A stretch of 64,000 nt of DNA, from positions 17,484,685 through 17,548,684 of the forward strand of contig NC_052359.1 in NCBI RefSeq assembly GCF_009727055.1, given 5' to 3'. A model generated the notes under the pieces. That model made no database searches. It saw only the letters and a program-made list of their open reading frames with translations, and was not told where the DNA came from. The stretch comes from Benincasa hispida (taxonomy: Eukaryota; Streptophyta; Magnoliopsida; Cucurbitales; Cucurbitaceae). Of the stretch, positions 1 to 10,936 are shown one piece after another; the stretch's first letter is position 1; every line of letters starts with the position of its first letter. Both the position numbers and the translations under genes were made by a program.

Positions 1-1047
1 TGTTTTTAATTATTTTACTTAAAAAGTTTTCTGTCTCGATCTTAAATTCTTTGAACTTTTCAAGAGTTTCAGACTTGTGACTTATTAAGTATATGTAGCC
101 ATATATAGAGTAATCATCAATAAAACCGACAAAATACCGATACCCTCCTCGTGCTTTTACATTCATCGGACCACATAGGTATGAATGTATAAGTTCGAGA
201 GGCTCTTTGGCATGAAGACCATTTTCATAAAAATAATTTTTTGTCATTTTTCCCTCAAGACATGAATCACATGGAGGTAAAGAACTATCTTCTAACTGAC
301 TTAGATGACCGTTTTTAACCAATCTCTCAATCCTGTTGAGATTAATGTGACCAAGTCTGAGGTACCAAAGATAGGCGTTAGGAGAAATTTTCCGTCTTTT
401 ATTTTGACTCTCAACCATTTTAAACATCTCTATATTTATAATGGCCTTTGCTTAAGTTGGTTTTAATATGTACAAGTTATTTTCGAGTCTTGGAGAACAG
501 ATATGAACGCCTCTTGAAAAAACAAACACTTTATTAGATTCAAAAGATATCCTGTACATATTTTTTGGCAAACAGGAAATGGAGATTAAGTTTCTTTTCA
601 TCTTAGGTACATAATATACATTTCTAAGTAAGTTGAAAGATTCTCCAAAAAAATAGCTTGAAATCTCCCATTGCATGAGCCGAAATGACTTCTCCTATTC
701 CCACCTTGAAAGCCATTTCTTGTTTAGAAAGTCATTTCAAAGAACTAGTTTCTTGTAGAAAAGTTCAAACATGATTAGCGGTGTCTGAATCTAATATCCA
801 GGTTAGGTGAGTATTCTCCACTAGACATGTTTCAACTACTAGTAAATTTGATTTACCTTGGTTTGCCTTTTTCGCTTTCTTTTCTGCTAAACACTTTGGG
901 AAATTACGCTTGGAGTGCCCATCCTCTTTGCAATGAAAACATTTCCTTTCGGGAGCTTAATTATTTTTATTTTTCTTTGCAGTGGTTTTTGAAGGAACTC
1001 TTATACATGAATACCTCTGAGCGGAAGCGGATCTTTCCAATTCATTG
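1..1047 (-). pseudogene. copia gag knuckle / protease / pre-integrase / integrase start (broken)
   Basis: The minus strand encodes, from right to left, a CCHC zinc knuckle near 902-943, an aspartic protease site near 790-815, the GAG-pre-integrase region (a clean frame at 452-676 containing YVPKMKRNLISISCL), the HHCC zinc finger, and the first part of the integrase core up to base 1. The knuckle has lost its last cysteine (CFHCKEDGH is followed by Phe where Cys is expected). The protease site reads WILDSD instead of a D[ST]G triad and is followed by a stop. Several frames are needed to read the whole stretch, so this is not a working gene. The family assignment is firm; boundaries between domains are approximate. 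Confidence 0.85.
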
Positions 1048-3097
1048 TGAAAGAATTTCCACATGTACATTCACATAAACAGATATGCATTAACAACACT
1101 AAATTATTGGCATGCTTAAAGGATGAATTAACAAGAGACCGAGAGAACATAGCAGTTGAAGACTTTCTTCACTTGAAAATCGCTCTCTCCCCGAACGAAC
1201 TCCTCTCGATAGAACGTCAGGAAATCATTCTGCAACTCTCCCATCATCTACCATGAACGGCTTCGCACGAACACCAGAAAACGGGGACGACACCACCACT
1301 TGAAGCCCTCAGTATTCTCGGAGTGAGAATCTAAAGGGTGAGCTTTGTTCGGATTTGGTAAAGGTGAGGAGAAAAGACTATCGTGTACAAAAGATTAAGA
1401 AAGTGGGAGAAGTGAAAGACTATAGTATAGTCGGGGTGCTTGATCATTTAGTCGATTTACACGATCGTGAAGGAAAAGCAAAGCGATCGTCTATACGATT
1501 GTTTAGTTAGGCTCGGGCGTTAAGTGATCTTCTAGGAAATGATAAGCGATCGTTTAGAGAAAGCGCATGGGTGTTTGATCGTTTAGTAAATTGAAGCGCT
1601 ATCGTATAGGCTCTGGAGTACTATGTGATCAAAATGCTAATCACACCGTAAGCAATTATGCGTATATTTTTGCAAAATGAAAAACATTTTCATTTTATTC
1701 TTCAGTTTCGAAAGTCGAGTTGAACTTCCCACTAACGCTTGATTTCACAGAAAATCGTGGGCAATTATCTCATAACCATCCAATTAATAAAATAATAAAT
1801 ATAATCATATTATATTCATAACCTATAGTTTGATATCATATATCAATCATAGTGTTATTTCCTCTACTTGATATACATCATATTTATATCCAATTTCCTC
1901 CAAATTAATATATCTCATACATTGAGTCAATCATATCATATATAATTAACTAGTTCAATTATATTATATATAATCAAACTCCCTCTTGTGAATTTGAACA
2001 TTTCAAACTGATCCAAAAACTAATTCTCAACTTGTATCCAAGCTACCAAGGGGAAATAGTGGACCTATGGCTCGAAGCTCCAACATGAATAGCTGACTAA
2101 ATTCTTTAGCCACGAGATCCACCATCCGTTAACTGCTAAGCATTCCACTAAAGACCGACAACTGAACTCTTCTTACCATAGATATATTTCTATGTCCATC
2201 ATATATAACCAATCATTAATACAATAACCATTCACAGATGCTCGTAAGTACAACTGGGCCAATTTACCGTTTTGCCTCTATACTTACATCTCACTCCTTA
2301 AGTACCATTGATCCCTTTAATGAACAATACAACGTAGTCCAACTATGTGTAAACACCTCTCGGGCCATGAGAAATTGTTGTGGCGCCACATCGTTCAAGC
2401 CCTAGGATCAGCCATTAAGGGAGCCATCTATCTACTTACCCCTGCTTTGGGGAAGAAGTGAATTTCATCTTGTGTAGCTGAGTTCTCAACTCCCAAATCA
2501 GACGAATCCCTAAAGTGGTAGGTTTGAGTCGCCGACTTGGCCACTCGCACCCATGCAAATCAAAGAACTGCCCTCAATGGCAGGATTTCCCAACTCACTC
2601 AGGATTATGGTCATGTTACCCATGGTCATCCTAATGAAGTGAAGACTCTGTCATGAACGGTGTTACATAACGAGACGTTAACGCTTCATGGTCAAGTCTT
2701 ATACAAACTCTTTGTATAGGACGCCCCCGCTTGCATGTCCCCTACACGAATGATCAGGATCAGACCATCTGTTACAAGTCACAACATTTATAACTATTCC
2801 ACAAAGTGGGCCGCATCCGTAGCATTACCAGGACAAGGTTTCCCTCCTATATCCATATATTACAAACCATTTTGGTTATCACTTAAGACATGGTCCAGTT
2901 GTATGTCACCACATGCATGCTTAAGTTACATAAAGCCAACCAGGGACTTTAGTTTACTAGTTTGTGGTAAAGCAAATAAAAAATCCAAATGAGAAATATG
3001 AAGAAGTAAAGTAAGTATCATATCTTTTACATCACAAGCATTCGTACAAACTGTATACAAACTACAGAACACGAGACTTTAGGACATCATCCCGAAA
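1048..3097 (-). repeat. copia LTR (family C) inserted in the Copia-1 gag
   Basis: About 2.05 kb that aligns along its length with the two LTRs of Copia-2 (29497-31560 and 51278-53337). Shared blocks include the GATCGTTTAG word array (1435-1625), the AT-rich block near 1780-1980 and the block near 2690-2730. It begins TGAAAGAATTT on the plus strand and ends near GACATCATCCCGA, where the terminal CCCAACA of the other copies is degraded. Copia gag coding continues on both sides, so it reads as a solo LTR in an older element. It is more diverged than the Copia-2 pair. No clear target-site duplication remains. Confidence 0.75.
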
Positions 3098-3862
3098 AGT
3101 TTTCTTATTCCATTTACCGTACTTCATTTGTACACTTTTGTCTTTTGAAGAAGAGGGAACAAACTTTGTTTTATCAGCGGGTTTTGTTCTAGACGTAGAA
3201 CCCTTAAGAAACTTTTTAGGTCATGATAACATTTACTTCACTTTCTTTAAGTTTCATCATAGGCTGATACGTCTACAGTTCGTTTAACAATGTTGTCAAA
3301 TTGTAAGTAATTTTGTTCATAACAACATTGGTTTGGAAAGTTAGATAACTCTTCAGTAGAGATTCTAATATCATATGACTTGACTGGCTTTATCTATCGT
3401 TGTCCCATGAGCCTCAACAATATTAAAATGGAACATCATATCGAGAATATGTTTCCTGATGTTGGTACCTTATTTCATGCGAGTACTATAAACATACTTA
3501 ATGGCTTCATGTCGAATAGAGGATGACGATTTCCTAAATATCTCCTGGAGCAATGCCATTATCTCACGGGCAGTTGGCATTACCTCATGTTTCTTATTAA
3601 GTACATCATATATACTTGCTAAGATATAAGCCCTGGCTTTTTCGTTAGCCCTAACCCATTGATCATAGATGTCTCGAACACTTCCGGTCGCTGTTTTACT
3701 AGGAATCAGAGGACATTCCTCCATCAACAAAAACCTCAGATCATCCACAACTAATATCATATTTATGTTCGATTTCAAGTTTAAATATCCTTTTCCATTA
3801 AACTTATCGGAAGCGAGCAGTTGTATAATTGAATTCGACATTGTTAAACAAAATTTAAACAA
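3098..3862 (-). pseudogene. copia gag (capsid region)
   Basis: An uninterrupted frame of 130 codons (3470-3862) matches plant copia Gag N-termini: LLASDKFNG near the start, then ILVVDDLRFLLMEE and WVRANEKARAYILASIYDVL. The likely start is the Met of MSNS, seven codons inside the open frame. Leftwards the frame breaks, but a lysine/serine-rich linker is still readable to about 3100, typical of the stretch before the zinc knuckle. An LTR then interrupts it, and the knuckle resumes at 1047. Gag would form the cytoplasmic virus-like particle; this copy cannot make a full protein. Confidence 0.85.
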
Positions 3863-4747
3863 ATTCTATTAAACTTGTGCATCTAGATCCAATTTTTTTA
3901 GCAAATAAATAAAGTACCTATTTTTCTTTATTTATTTTGCGATTATACTTCAGTGATTTAGAATAGTTGCTACCTTGGGGTAGTAAAAAAATCTTTCAGT
4001 CAGACAAAAAAATCCTGACCAAATACTATATCAGAATAACTCTTTATTCCTATAGTTCATTTGGTTATCGTTTTCGGTCAAGATCTTTACTAATAGTTAG
4101 TAATTCTTGTAAGTATGACCCGCCATTTTCAGATCTTATAGAATGGTATGAATATGCCTCGAGGTGGAAGACAATAACCAAGATGGAACTATAAGACCTC
4201 ATTCATTTTTTAAGCTTGGGTTGTTCTGAATCCTATGTTACAACCCTCCGTAGGGATCACCATGGTTAACGACTAGCTAGTGCTACCTAAAAATGACTGC
4301 AGGTGCAACATAGGAATCTCACAGTTGAAACTAATGGAGAAGATCGTAGGATAACGTTGATACATTTCCTTTACCCACTTATTATGAAACTCAGATCTCA
4401 ATTTCCCTACTTAAATAGGTAATTAAGGGAATTAAATAAGTATAAGTTAAATCCTATCTTAAATAGAGGGAAAATTCTAAGTATTGGAATAGATTTTGTT
4501 TGAGTAGCTTTGAGTTGAGCCTTAACTAGTAAAAAATTTGACTAACTATGAAGTCAAAAGAAACCATGCGTTCTGTGTTAGAAAGCATTAACACATAAGG
4601 CTTTAATGAGGCTAACTTTATAGAGGTTATAAGAGATTGGGTGCTAGACGGTTAGCATAAGCGCTAGACGATAACACTAGATGATAGCATTAAACAATGA
4701 GCTTGGGCACTAGATAATAAGTGTAGGCTCTAGACGATGCATTAGGC

Positions 4748-4932
4748 NNNNNNNNNNNNNNNNNNNNNNNNNNNNNNNNNNNNNNNNNNNNNNNNNNNNN
4801 NNNNNNNNNNNNNNNNNNNNNNNNNNNNNNNNNNNNNNNNNNNNNNNNNNNNNNNNNNNNNNNNNNNNNNNNNNNNNNNNNNNNNNNNNNNNNNNNNNNN
4901 NNNNNNNNNNNNNNNNNNNNNNNNNNNNNNNN
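4748..4932. other. Assembly gap (185 N) flanked by a 45-bp direct repeat
   Basis: The bases are N. The 45 bp to the right (4933-4977, starting CATAAGGCTTTAATGAGGC) occur identically at 4594-4638 to the left. The gap may therefore hide a tandem repeat, or the same sequence may have been placed twice. Confidence 0.95.
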
Positions 4933-6311
4933 CATAAGGCTTTAATGAGGCTAACTTTATAGAGGTTATAAGAGATTAAGCCTTGAAGCCAAGTGTGGTC
5001 GAGTGAAGAAAAGCCATGCGTTGGACAATGCATGTGGCAACAAAGTTTTTGAGGTTAGCATGCATGCCGTAGAATCAGGTGTGAGGGAGTGTGGGCACTG
5101 GTCGTTGGAGTGTTGTGTGTGCAGACGATTGTATTGCTAGATGATAGGCATGATCACTAGACGATGGGCGTGATGCATTAGACGATGGGTCAACGAGAGA
5201 TGCACAATGAGCGATAGTGAGATTGTTAGATAATAAGCGACATCGAGAGATCACTAAACAATGAGCTATGAACAGGCTATGTGCTGAACGGTGAGCGACA
5301 ACAAAATCGTTGGGTAATGCGTGGCAACGACATATTATTAACAATGAGTCATGCAGTAATGCAAGAGCTATACGATGTGCTACGAGCCATGGACATCTGA
5401 GGGTTGTGGGCTGAAAAGAACTAACCAGACATATGGAAATCAAAAAGGATGTTTGAAAACCATGCAATTTGAGCTAGGAGAAGAATAAAGCATGTAAATC
5501 GGTTAGGTTAAGCTAGAGTAAGAAGTGGCAGACACTTCAAGCTGGTGGTGGCAAGGAAGGGCATTGGCAGCCTGAAAAGGGGACGCCTGGCATGCAGCAA
5601 GCTAGAGGTGTCAAGACAAGGTGAAGTAAGAATGCTTATAAATAAGGCAAAGGGCTTCACTTCAGTTCACAAGAGCATTTCCACTTTAAGAAATCAGCTA
5701 AGAGGAGAGATTAAGAGTAATTAAGAGGAAACCTTGCGTCGAACAGAGGAAAGGTGTGTTGATCCATGCATTGATCAAAGCAAGGATGTAGGGGTTGTGC
5801 AGACTATATGGACAGACAACGATATTAAATTCAAACGAGGAGTTCTTCCCAACTACTCGTGTAAATCAGGTGTTTCTTGAACCAAAAGCTTTTAAATTGA
5901 ATTTAGTTTCTGTATGAGGGCTGCTATGAGAAAATTCTAAGTGTAATGCTTTCAAAATTGAAGTAAACTGAGAGGTGTTCACAAGAAAAGAGATGGTGGA
6001 GCCAAATGGAGAAAACTTGAGATTTAGAAGTCTCAAGAGAGAATCTTAGGGCCAAACTTTAAGGTAAGTTGGTTAAGACATTTCTAAACATATTTGTATA
6101 AGGAAATATCTTGAGATATGGTACGGAATGATGAGAAATTTGAGCTCCAAAGTGAATCTAAAATAAGGTTCAACAGGAGGCCAAGGGAAACTGAGTGAAC
6201 TGGGAAGGAAGAGCAATCCCAACAGATCACTATGAGTAGTTTCTTATTTTAGTCTTTTATCGTATTCTAAATTATATGCTATTGTTATGAATGAGTGCTT
6301 TTTACCATGAG

Positions 6312-6485
6312 GAGAGCATGGGATTGGGATAGTCAGGGGGTCAATGAACCTAGCTCCTAAGCCCGAGATAGAATCTCACTGGATGGTCAGGGGACCGAGA
6401 AGTCTAGTTCCTAAGCCCGTGGGAGGAACCTTGCATGGGATGGTCAGAGAGCCGATGGGCCTTGCTTCTGAGCCCATAAGAGGGA
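6312..6485. repeat. Three-copy tandem repeat, period about 57 bp
   Basis: Three imperfect units each contain a version of GGATGGTCAGGG, then a CCTAG/CTAG/CTTGC block and CTAAGCCCG. They are diverged by several substitutions each. They lie inside the solo LTR-like insertion. Confidence 0.75.
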
Positions 6486-7924
6486 GAATTATGTGTGCAT
6501 AAGGTTATGAATGTTTCAAATGTGAAATGTTAAATATCTATCGTGTGCTTAGGTAGGTTTGTGAAAAACTTCATTCAGGATGGAGGTTTGCATAGTAACC
6601 TCATGTTATGATATGTTGAGATGTTTATAAGTTGAAATAGACTTATAGAACTATGATTCCACTCACTTGGCTTCAAAGCTCATGTTTTATTTTCATGTTT
6701 TCTTGTAGGTAGCAAAAGTGTCTGGGTTGCAGGAAGTGGTTGAGGTCTGGCACGAGATAGATTAATTACTAGTCGGGATGGGGCTACTGTTGTAAAACAT
6801 AGTTTAAAATTTGTAAACTGGTTTCCTAAAAAATGTTTCAATTTCAATTATTTTCGTTAAGTTTTCTGCTTCAAAATTAATCGTTTTAAAGGATACTAGT
6901 AAGAGTGGACAATGGATGTCATGAAAGAGTGATATCTGTTGTCTTCACGCCTTCTTTTGGGTAAGAGGTAAACCCAGGAGGGGGTATGACACTTACTATG
7001 AACTACTTCCCCCATTCACCTTGTTATTGACCCATGCAAACAATTTTCGAATAGAGTAATCGCAGTAAAAGCAACACGAAGCAACCTAAGTCTTAAGAAT
7101 GTGAGAGCTAATAACTATATAGAGAATATATTGTTAATCTCCCACTGAAGTATTCTAAATAATTGGATATTTATTTACTTAGGTTTAAAAACAGCTAACT
7201 TTAAACAGCCTAAGTCTATATGATTTTTATCCAAGTATAGCATTTATATTTTGATATTAACCTACGATGTCTAAGTGTTTAAACTAGTTTTAAACCTCAC
7301 ACTGCTCATGCAAGTTCATAAAATCAGTTAACAACGCTTAATATTTCGGTCGTAATCCCAAGGTAGGAGGTGTTACGTAGACCGTCAACTTAAGTACCCC
7401 CAACCTTAGACAGGTTTATGAACCGATTTGAGTTTGTAACCAAATTTTATAAGGTAGCAATGTATTTTAACTATTAAAACTAGTTGTTAACCTAAGTGAG
7501 CATGCTATTTATCTTTGTTATGGATTTTAAAGTCTAATTTCATTTTATAATAAACTTATAAAATACATGTTTTAACATACCACAATAATGCTTTAAAGGT
7601 ATTCAAAATCAATATAACAATTACATAAATTTTTAACAAACCCTAAAACATGCATATTATATATTATATCTAATTATAACATACAATAATTCATGTAACA
7701 TGTTTATCAATGGGGGGATTTTAAATCTAAATGACATACTTTATGCATATAAAAATATTATTTATAACAAACATCAAATGCATAAATAATTAAACATAAA
7801 ACTGATATGTTTTTTGGTTTTGGTATTTTAAAACAAATAAAAACCTAACTATTACAAGAATCAGCAAAACCGGCTTAAAAAAAGTTCTGGACCACTCGAA
7901 CCGCCTTGAACTGGGCAAAACTCA

Positions 7925-8310
7925 TTGAGTATCAGAAAGCAACCAATATCGAGTATGCTAGTATGCATCGAGTATGACATCAAGTATCATCGAACATCAA
8001 ATATTTCACAAAAATACCATCGAGTAGATACCATCTAACATCAAATAAGGCATCTAGCATCAAATATTGAGTATTTCATGAAATATCGAGTAGATGCATC
8101 GAGTACCATCGAGTATGACATCATGCATTGAGTATTTCATGAAATATCACCAAGTAAATGCATCAAGTACCATCGAGTATGAAATCATGCATCGAGTATT
8201 TCATGAAATATCATTGAGTAAATGCATCGAGTACCATCGAGTATGGCATCGTGCATCGAGTATTTCATGAAATTTCATCAATAATCCCATCAAGTGTCCC
8301 ATCGAGCATC
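7925..8310. repeat. Degenerate CATCGAGTA word array with about 65-bp higher-order units
   Basis: The word CATCGAGTA and its variants recur roughly every 10-25 bp. In the right half (about 8060-8310) they form units of about 65 bp carrying GAGTATTTCATGAAAT. The units are adjacent and unequal, so this is not a CRISPR array. It lies in the copia leader near the primer site. Copia-2 has a different word array at the same relative position (50290-50960). Confidence 0.8.
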
Positions 8311-8592
8311 GAGTATATGGCAGAAATTCGAATTTTCAATTCCTGCTACTTCGACCTTTTTAACTTCTTTCTTCGATTACAACCTAATTGCAACTCTAAT
8401 GACTCTAAACGAATTACAGACTCTTAACACATATTAAGGCCCATCAAACAAGAGCCAATTACAAGAGTTACAACATAATTGAAAAGATTCAAATGCCAAA
8501 ACACTAAAAAATCATATCATTATACTATTTTCATATAGTTCAAGAAGAACACCAACCAAACTCAAATTAACAATAGTTAAGCACTTAAATCA

Positions 8593-8605
8593 TGCTCTGC
8601 TACCA
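8593..8605 (-). other. Primer binding site (initiator Met tRNA), Copia-1
   Basis: The plus-strand string TGCTCTGCTACCA is two mismatches from the 3' end of plant initiator Met-tRNA. It sits two bases left of the LTR edge at 8608, as expected for a minus-strand element. Confidence 0.75.
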
Positions 8606-8607
8606 AT

Positions 8608-9200
8608 TGAAGGAGTAATGTAATGGGCAACGGAAGAATTTAGAATCAATAAGCATTGAAACTACACTTAATTTGAGTTTTAAACATGCTGCTCATGAGG
8701 TTTTCATAAGAGGGTTTGAACAAGACATTACCTTTGAAGTTCTCTTCACGATTTTAGCATAATCACCACAAGTTTGAGCTGGATTGTTCAGATAGACCAC
8801 CAACAAGATCTTCAACACTATACCTAAGAAGGAATGTGTGGGAGAAACACTCTAATCAAGTTGAATTGAGGATAAACTTGAGAGAGGGTAGTAAGGTTTT
8901 TAGTTTTGCAGCAATTTGGATAAAAATCTCAGAGAGCTCCCTAAATTTTATGCATGAAGCTTCATTATATAGACTCATTTCATGCATTAGAACATGGCTG
9001 CATGTAGGGCTGCTCCTACATGGTATTGATTGAATAACTCATGGTGGAGTTTAGTGATTAAACATCATAAGTGATGCCAATGAATTTTCCCAAATTTTGG
9101 GAAAAATGCACTAACTCAAATAAATTTCAATGAAATTGATTTTTCGTTTTAAATAAAACTATTTTATTTAAAAATTTAGTTTTATAAAATTTAATTCAAG
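8608..9200 (-). repeat. Copia-1 5' LTR, truncated
   Basis: It begins TGAAGGAGTAATG immediately after the primer site. About 590 bp remain before the sequence changes, near 9200, to plus-strand copia RNase H. The expected outer end (TGTTGGG on the minus strand) is missing, so the upstream part of the LTR is lost. Beyond the opening TGAAGGA it is not the same LTR as family C. Confidence 0.6.
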
Positions 9201-9203
9201 AAA

Positions 9204-9590
9204 GGATCGAGCAAGGATGCATCGTGGACTCCACTATGGAAGTCGAATACGCAACGACTTGTGAAGCAACTAAGGAGGCTGTTTGGCTGAGGAAGTTCCT
9301 TTCAGATTTGGAAGTTTTTCCAAATATGGATTTTTCGATCACACTATATCGTGATAACAGCGGGGTTGTGGCTAATTCGAAAGAGCCTCGGAGTCATCGT
9401 TGAGGTAAGTACATAGAACGAAAATATCACTTGATTAGGGAGACTATGCATCACGGTGATGTGATAGTCACGAGGAATGCATCGGAGCACAACGTTGTTG
9501 ATCCCTTTACAAAGGACCTCATGGCTAAAGTGTTCGAGGGTCACCTAGAGAGTCTAGGTCTGTGGGACATGCAACATCGTGTCTAGGGCA
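9204..9590 (+). pseudogene. copia RNase H, C-terminal fragment
   Basis: The plus strand encodes the end of a copia polyprotein: CIVDSTMEVEYATTCEA, WLRKFL, DNSGVVANSKEP, then IERKYHLIRE and EHNVVDPFTKDLM. These are the RNase H active-site block and the conserved copia C-terminus. A TGA interrupts the SHR-GKYIE segment, and the 5' part is absent because the sequence starts abruptly at the junction near 9200. RNase H would remove RNA from the RNA:DNA hybrid during reverse transcription. It is followed directly by the polypurine tracts and 3' LTR of the same element. Confidence 0.85.
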
Positions 9591-9672
9591 AGTGGGAGAT
9601 GATACTGGGGTATGCCCTAGTTTATTGTATATTGTACATTAGTCTCCCGAGTCATTAGGACAAGTGGGAGAT
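9589..9672 (+). other. Doubled polypurine tract (plus-strand copia tail)
   Basis: CAAGTGGGAGAT occurs at 9589-9600 and again at 9661-9672. The second copy directly precedes the LTR start TGTTGGG at 9673 and is the normal plus-strand priming site. The first lies 72 bp upstream. Confidence 0.8.
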
Positions 9673-10836
9673 TGTTGGGATTGGTGTCCTAATTCTCTTG
9701 GAGTCTCGTTGTTTTGTAAAGATACACACTGTTTAATAAATAAAATAAGTGTTATTTAATTATGGCATTTACTCATATCCAATAAACAAAGCTCATTGGT
9801 TATCTTATGTGAACTTAAGCATGTATATGTGATATACAAGTGGATCATGCCTTAACTGATAACTTAAATAGGTTTTTAGTATAAGGATTAAGGTGGGATA
9901 CCTGATCCTGGTGACACTACGGATACAGCCCGCTTTGTAGAGGTTTGCAAGTGTTGTAGACTACTACAAATGGTAGATCCTAACTATTCATGTGGAGATG
10001 TGTGAGCGAGGGTATCCTCTACAAAGAGTTTGTATAAGATCTGAACCACGAGATGACTAGACTCTATATATTAACGCTGTTGATACTAGAGACTTACATC
10101 TCACCTAAACGACCATAGGTGACACGACCTCAATCTTGAGTGTTTTGGGAACTCTTGCCTTTGAGAGCGGTCCTTTGATTAGTATGGGTGAGCGTGGCCG
10201 GATTGCCAACTCAACATGCCTACCTTTTTGGGGACTTGTCTTATCTGGGAGCTGGGAACTCAATCCACAAGATGGAATTCAGTCATTTCCCAAAGTAGAG
10301 ATAAGTAGAAAGATTGCTCCCTTAAGGGCTGATTCCGTGGCTTGAACATAGTGGCCACAGCTTCTCTTTGGAAGAAAAGACTCAGTCATAGTAGGACTAT
10401 GACTTATGTTCCTTAAAGGTATCAGTGGTACTTAAGGAGACAGATGTAACTACAGGGGCATAACGGTTATTGGCCAAGATGTACTTACAAGCGATTTGTG
10501 AACGGTTGTCACACTGCTGATTGGTTAAGATGGACACGTAATATATATGTGGTAAGAAGAGTTCAGCTATTGGTCTTTAGTGGAGTGCCTGACAGTTAAT
10601 GGATGGTGGATCCCGTGACTAAAGATTTTAGTCAATTATTCACGTACCGTTGGAGCTTCGAGCTACAGGTCCATGAGGTTCCTTTGGTAGCTTAATGGAT
10701 TTAATTGAGGATCAATTCTTGGTGTTGATTTGAAATGTTCAAATTGACAAGAGGTAATTTGATTATATATGATACAATCAGTATGATGTATGAGATACAT
10801 CTAGTGGAGGATTGATGTAAATGAGATTTACATTAA
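9673..10836 (+). repeat. copia 3' LTR (plus strand), cut by gap
   Basis: It starts TGTTGGGATTGGTGTCC straight after the polypurine tract. It is a diverged relative of family C in opposite orientation (for example the CCTCTACAAAGAGTTTGT block near 10015). It runs into the N gap at 10837, so its end is unknown. The short plus ORF at 10136-10345 is LTR noise. Confidence 0.75.
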
Positions 10837-10936
10837 NNNNNNNNNNNNNNNNNNNNNNNNNNNNNNNNNNNNNNNNNNNNNNNNNNNNNNNNNNNNNNNN
10901 NNNNNNNNNNNNNNNNNNNNNNNNNNNNNNNNNNNN
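10837..10936. other. Assembly gap (100 N)
   Basis: Exactly 100 N, the size conventionally used for a gap of unknown length. The flanks do not obviously belong to the same element. Confidence 0.97.

Larger units (their letters stand above)
4383..6991. repeat. Solo LTR-like insertion in the Copia-1 leader (contains a gap)
   Basis: The copia leader sequence reads up to CTTAT (4378-4382) and resumes at CTTAC (6992-6996), a near-perfect 5-bp target duplication. The insert starts TATGAAACTC and ends GGGGTATGACA, like the end of many gypsy chromovirus LTRs. It carries many CTAGACGAT-type words (4640-4745, 5120-5350) and a three-copy tandem repeat at 6312-6485. No coding domain is visible; the 130-codon minus frame at 5075-5467 resembles nothing I know. 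It could instead be a non-autonomous element; lineage is uncertain. Confidence 0.55.
3863..8592 (-). other. Copia-1 5' leader (interrupted)
   Basis: Noncoding sequence between gag and the primer site. After removing the 4383-6991 insertion it is about 2.1 kb. Stretches at 6992-7030 and 7360-7400 resemble parts of the Copia-2 leader (49030-49080 and 49540-49570), including a shared CACTTACTATGAAC and a GTTACGT...GTCAACTTAA block. That supports the assignment. No open frame of note occurs. A tandem word array lies at its upstream end. Confidence 0.65.
1..9200 (-). mobile_element. Copia-1: Ty1/copia retrotransposon remnant, open at left edge
   Basis: Reading leftwards on the minus strand, the parts come in copia order: truncated 5' LTR (8608-9200), Met-tRNA primer site (8593-8605), leader, gag (3862 to 3098), zinc knuckle, protease and the start of integrase (1047 to 1). 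The rest of integrase, RT, RNase H and the 3' LTR would lie left of base 1. Two LTR-type insertions interrupt it, at 1048-3097 and 4383-6991. The right edge is cut at about 9200, where a plus-strand copia tail begins. The element order is seen directly; the exact right edge is approximate. Confidence 0.8.

Noticed and set aside
5075..5467. 130-codon minus ORF as a host gene
   Set aside because: It lies inside a solo LTR-like insertion over CTAGACGAT-type repeats and has no recognisable domain.
7925..8310. Repeat array as a possible CRISPR
   Set aside because: Units are adjacent and degenerate with no constant spacers, and the context is a plant retrotransposon.
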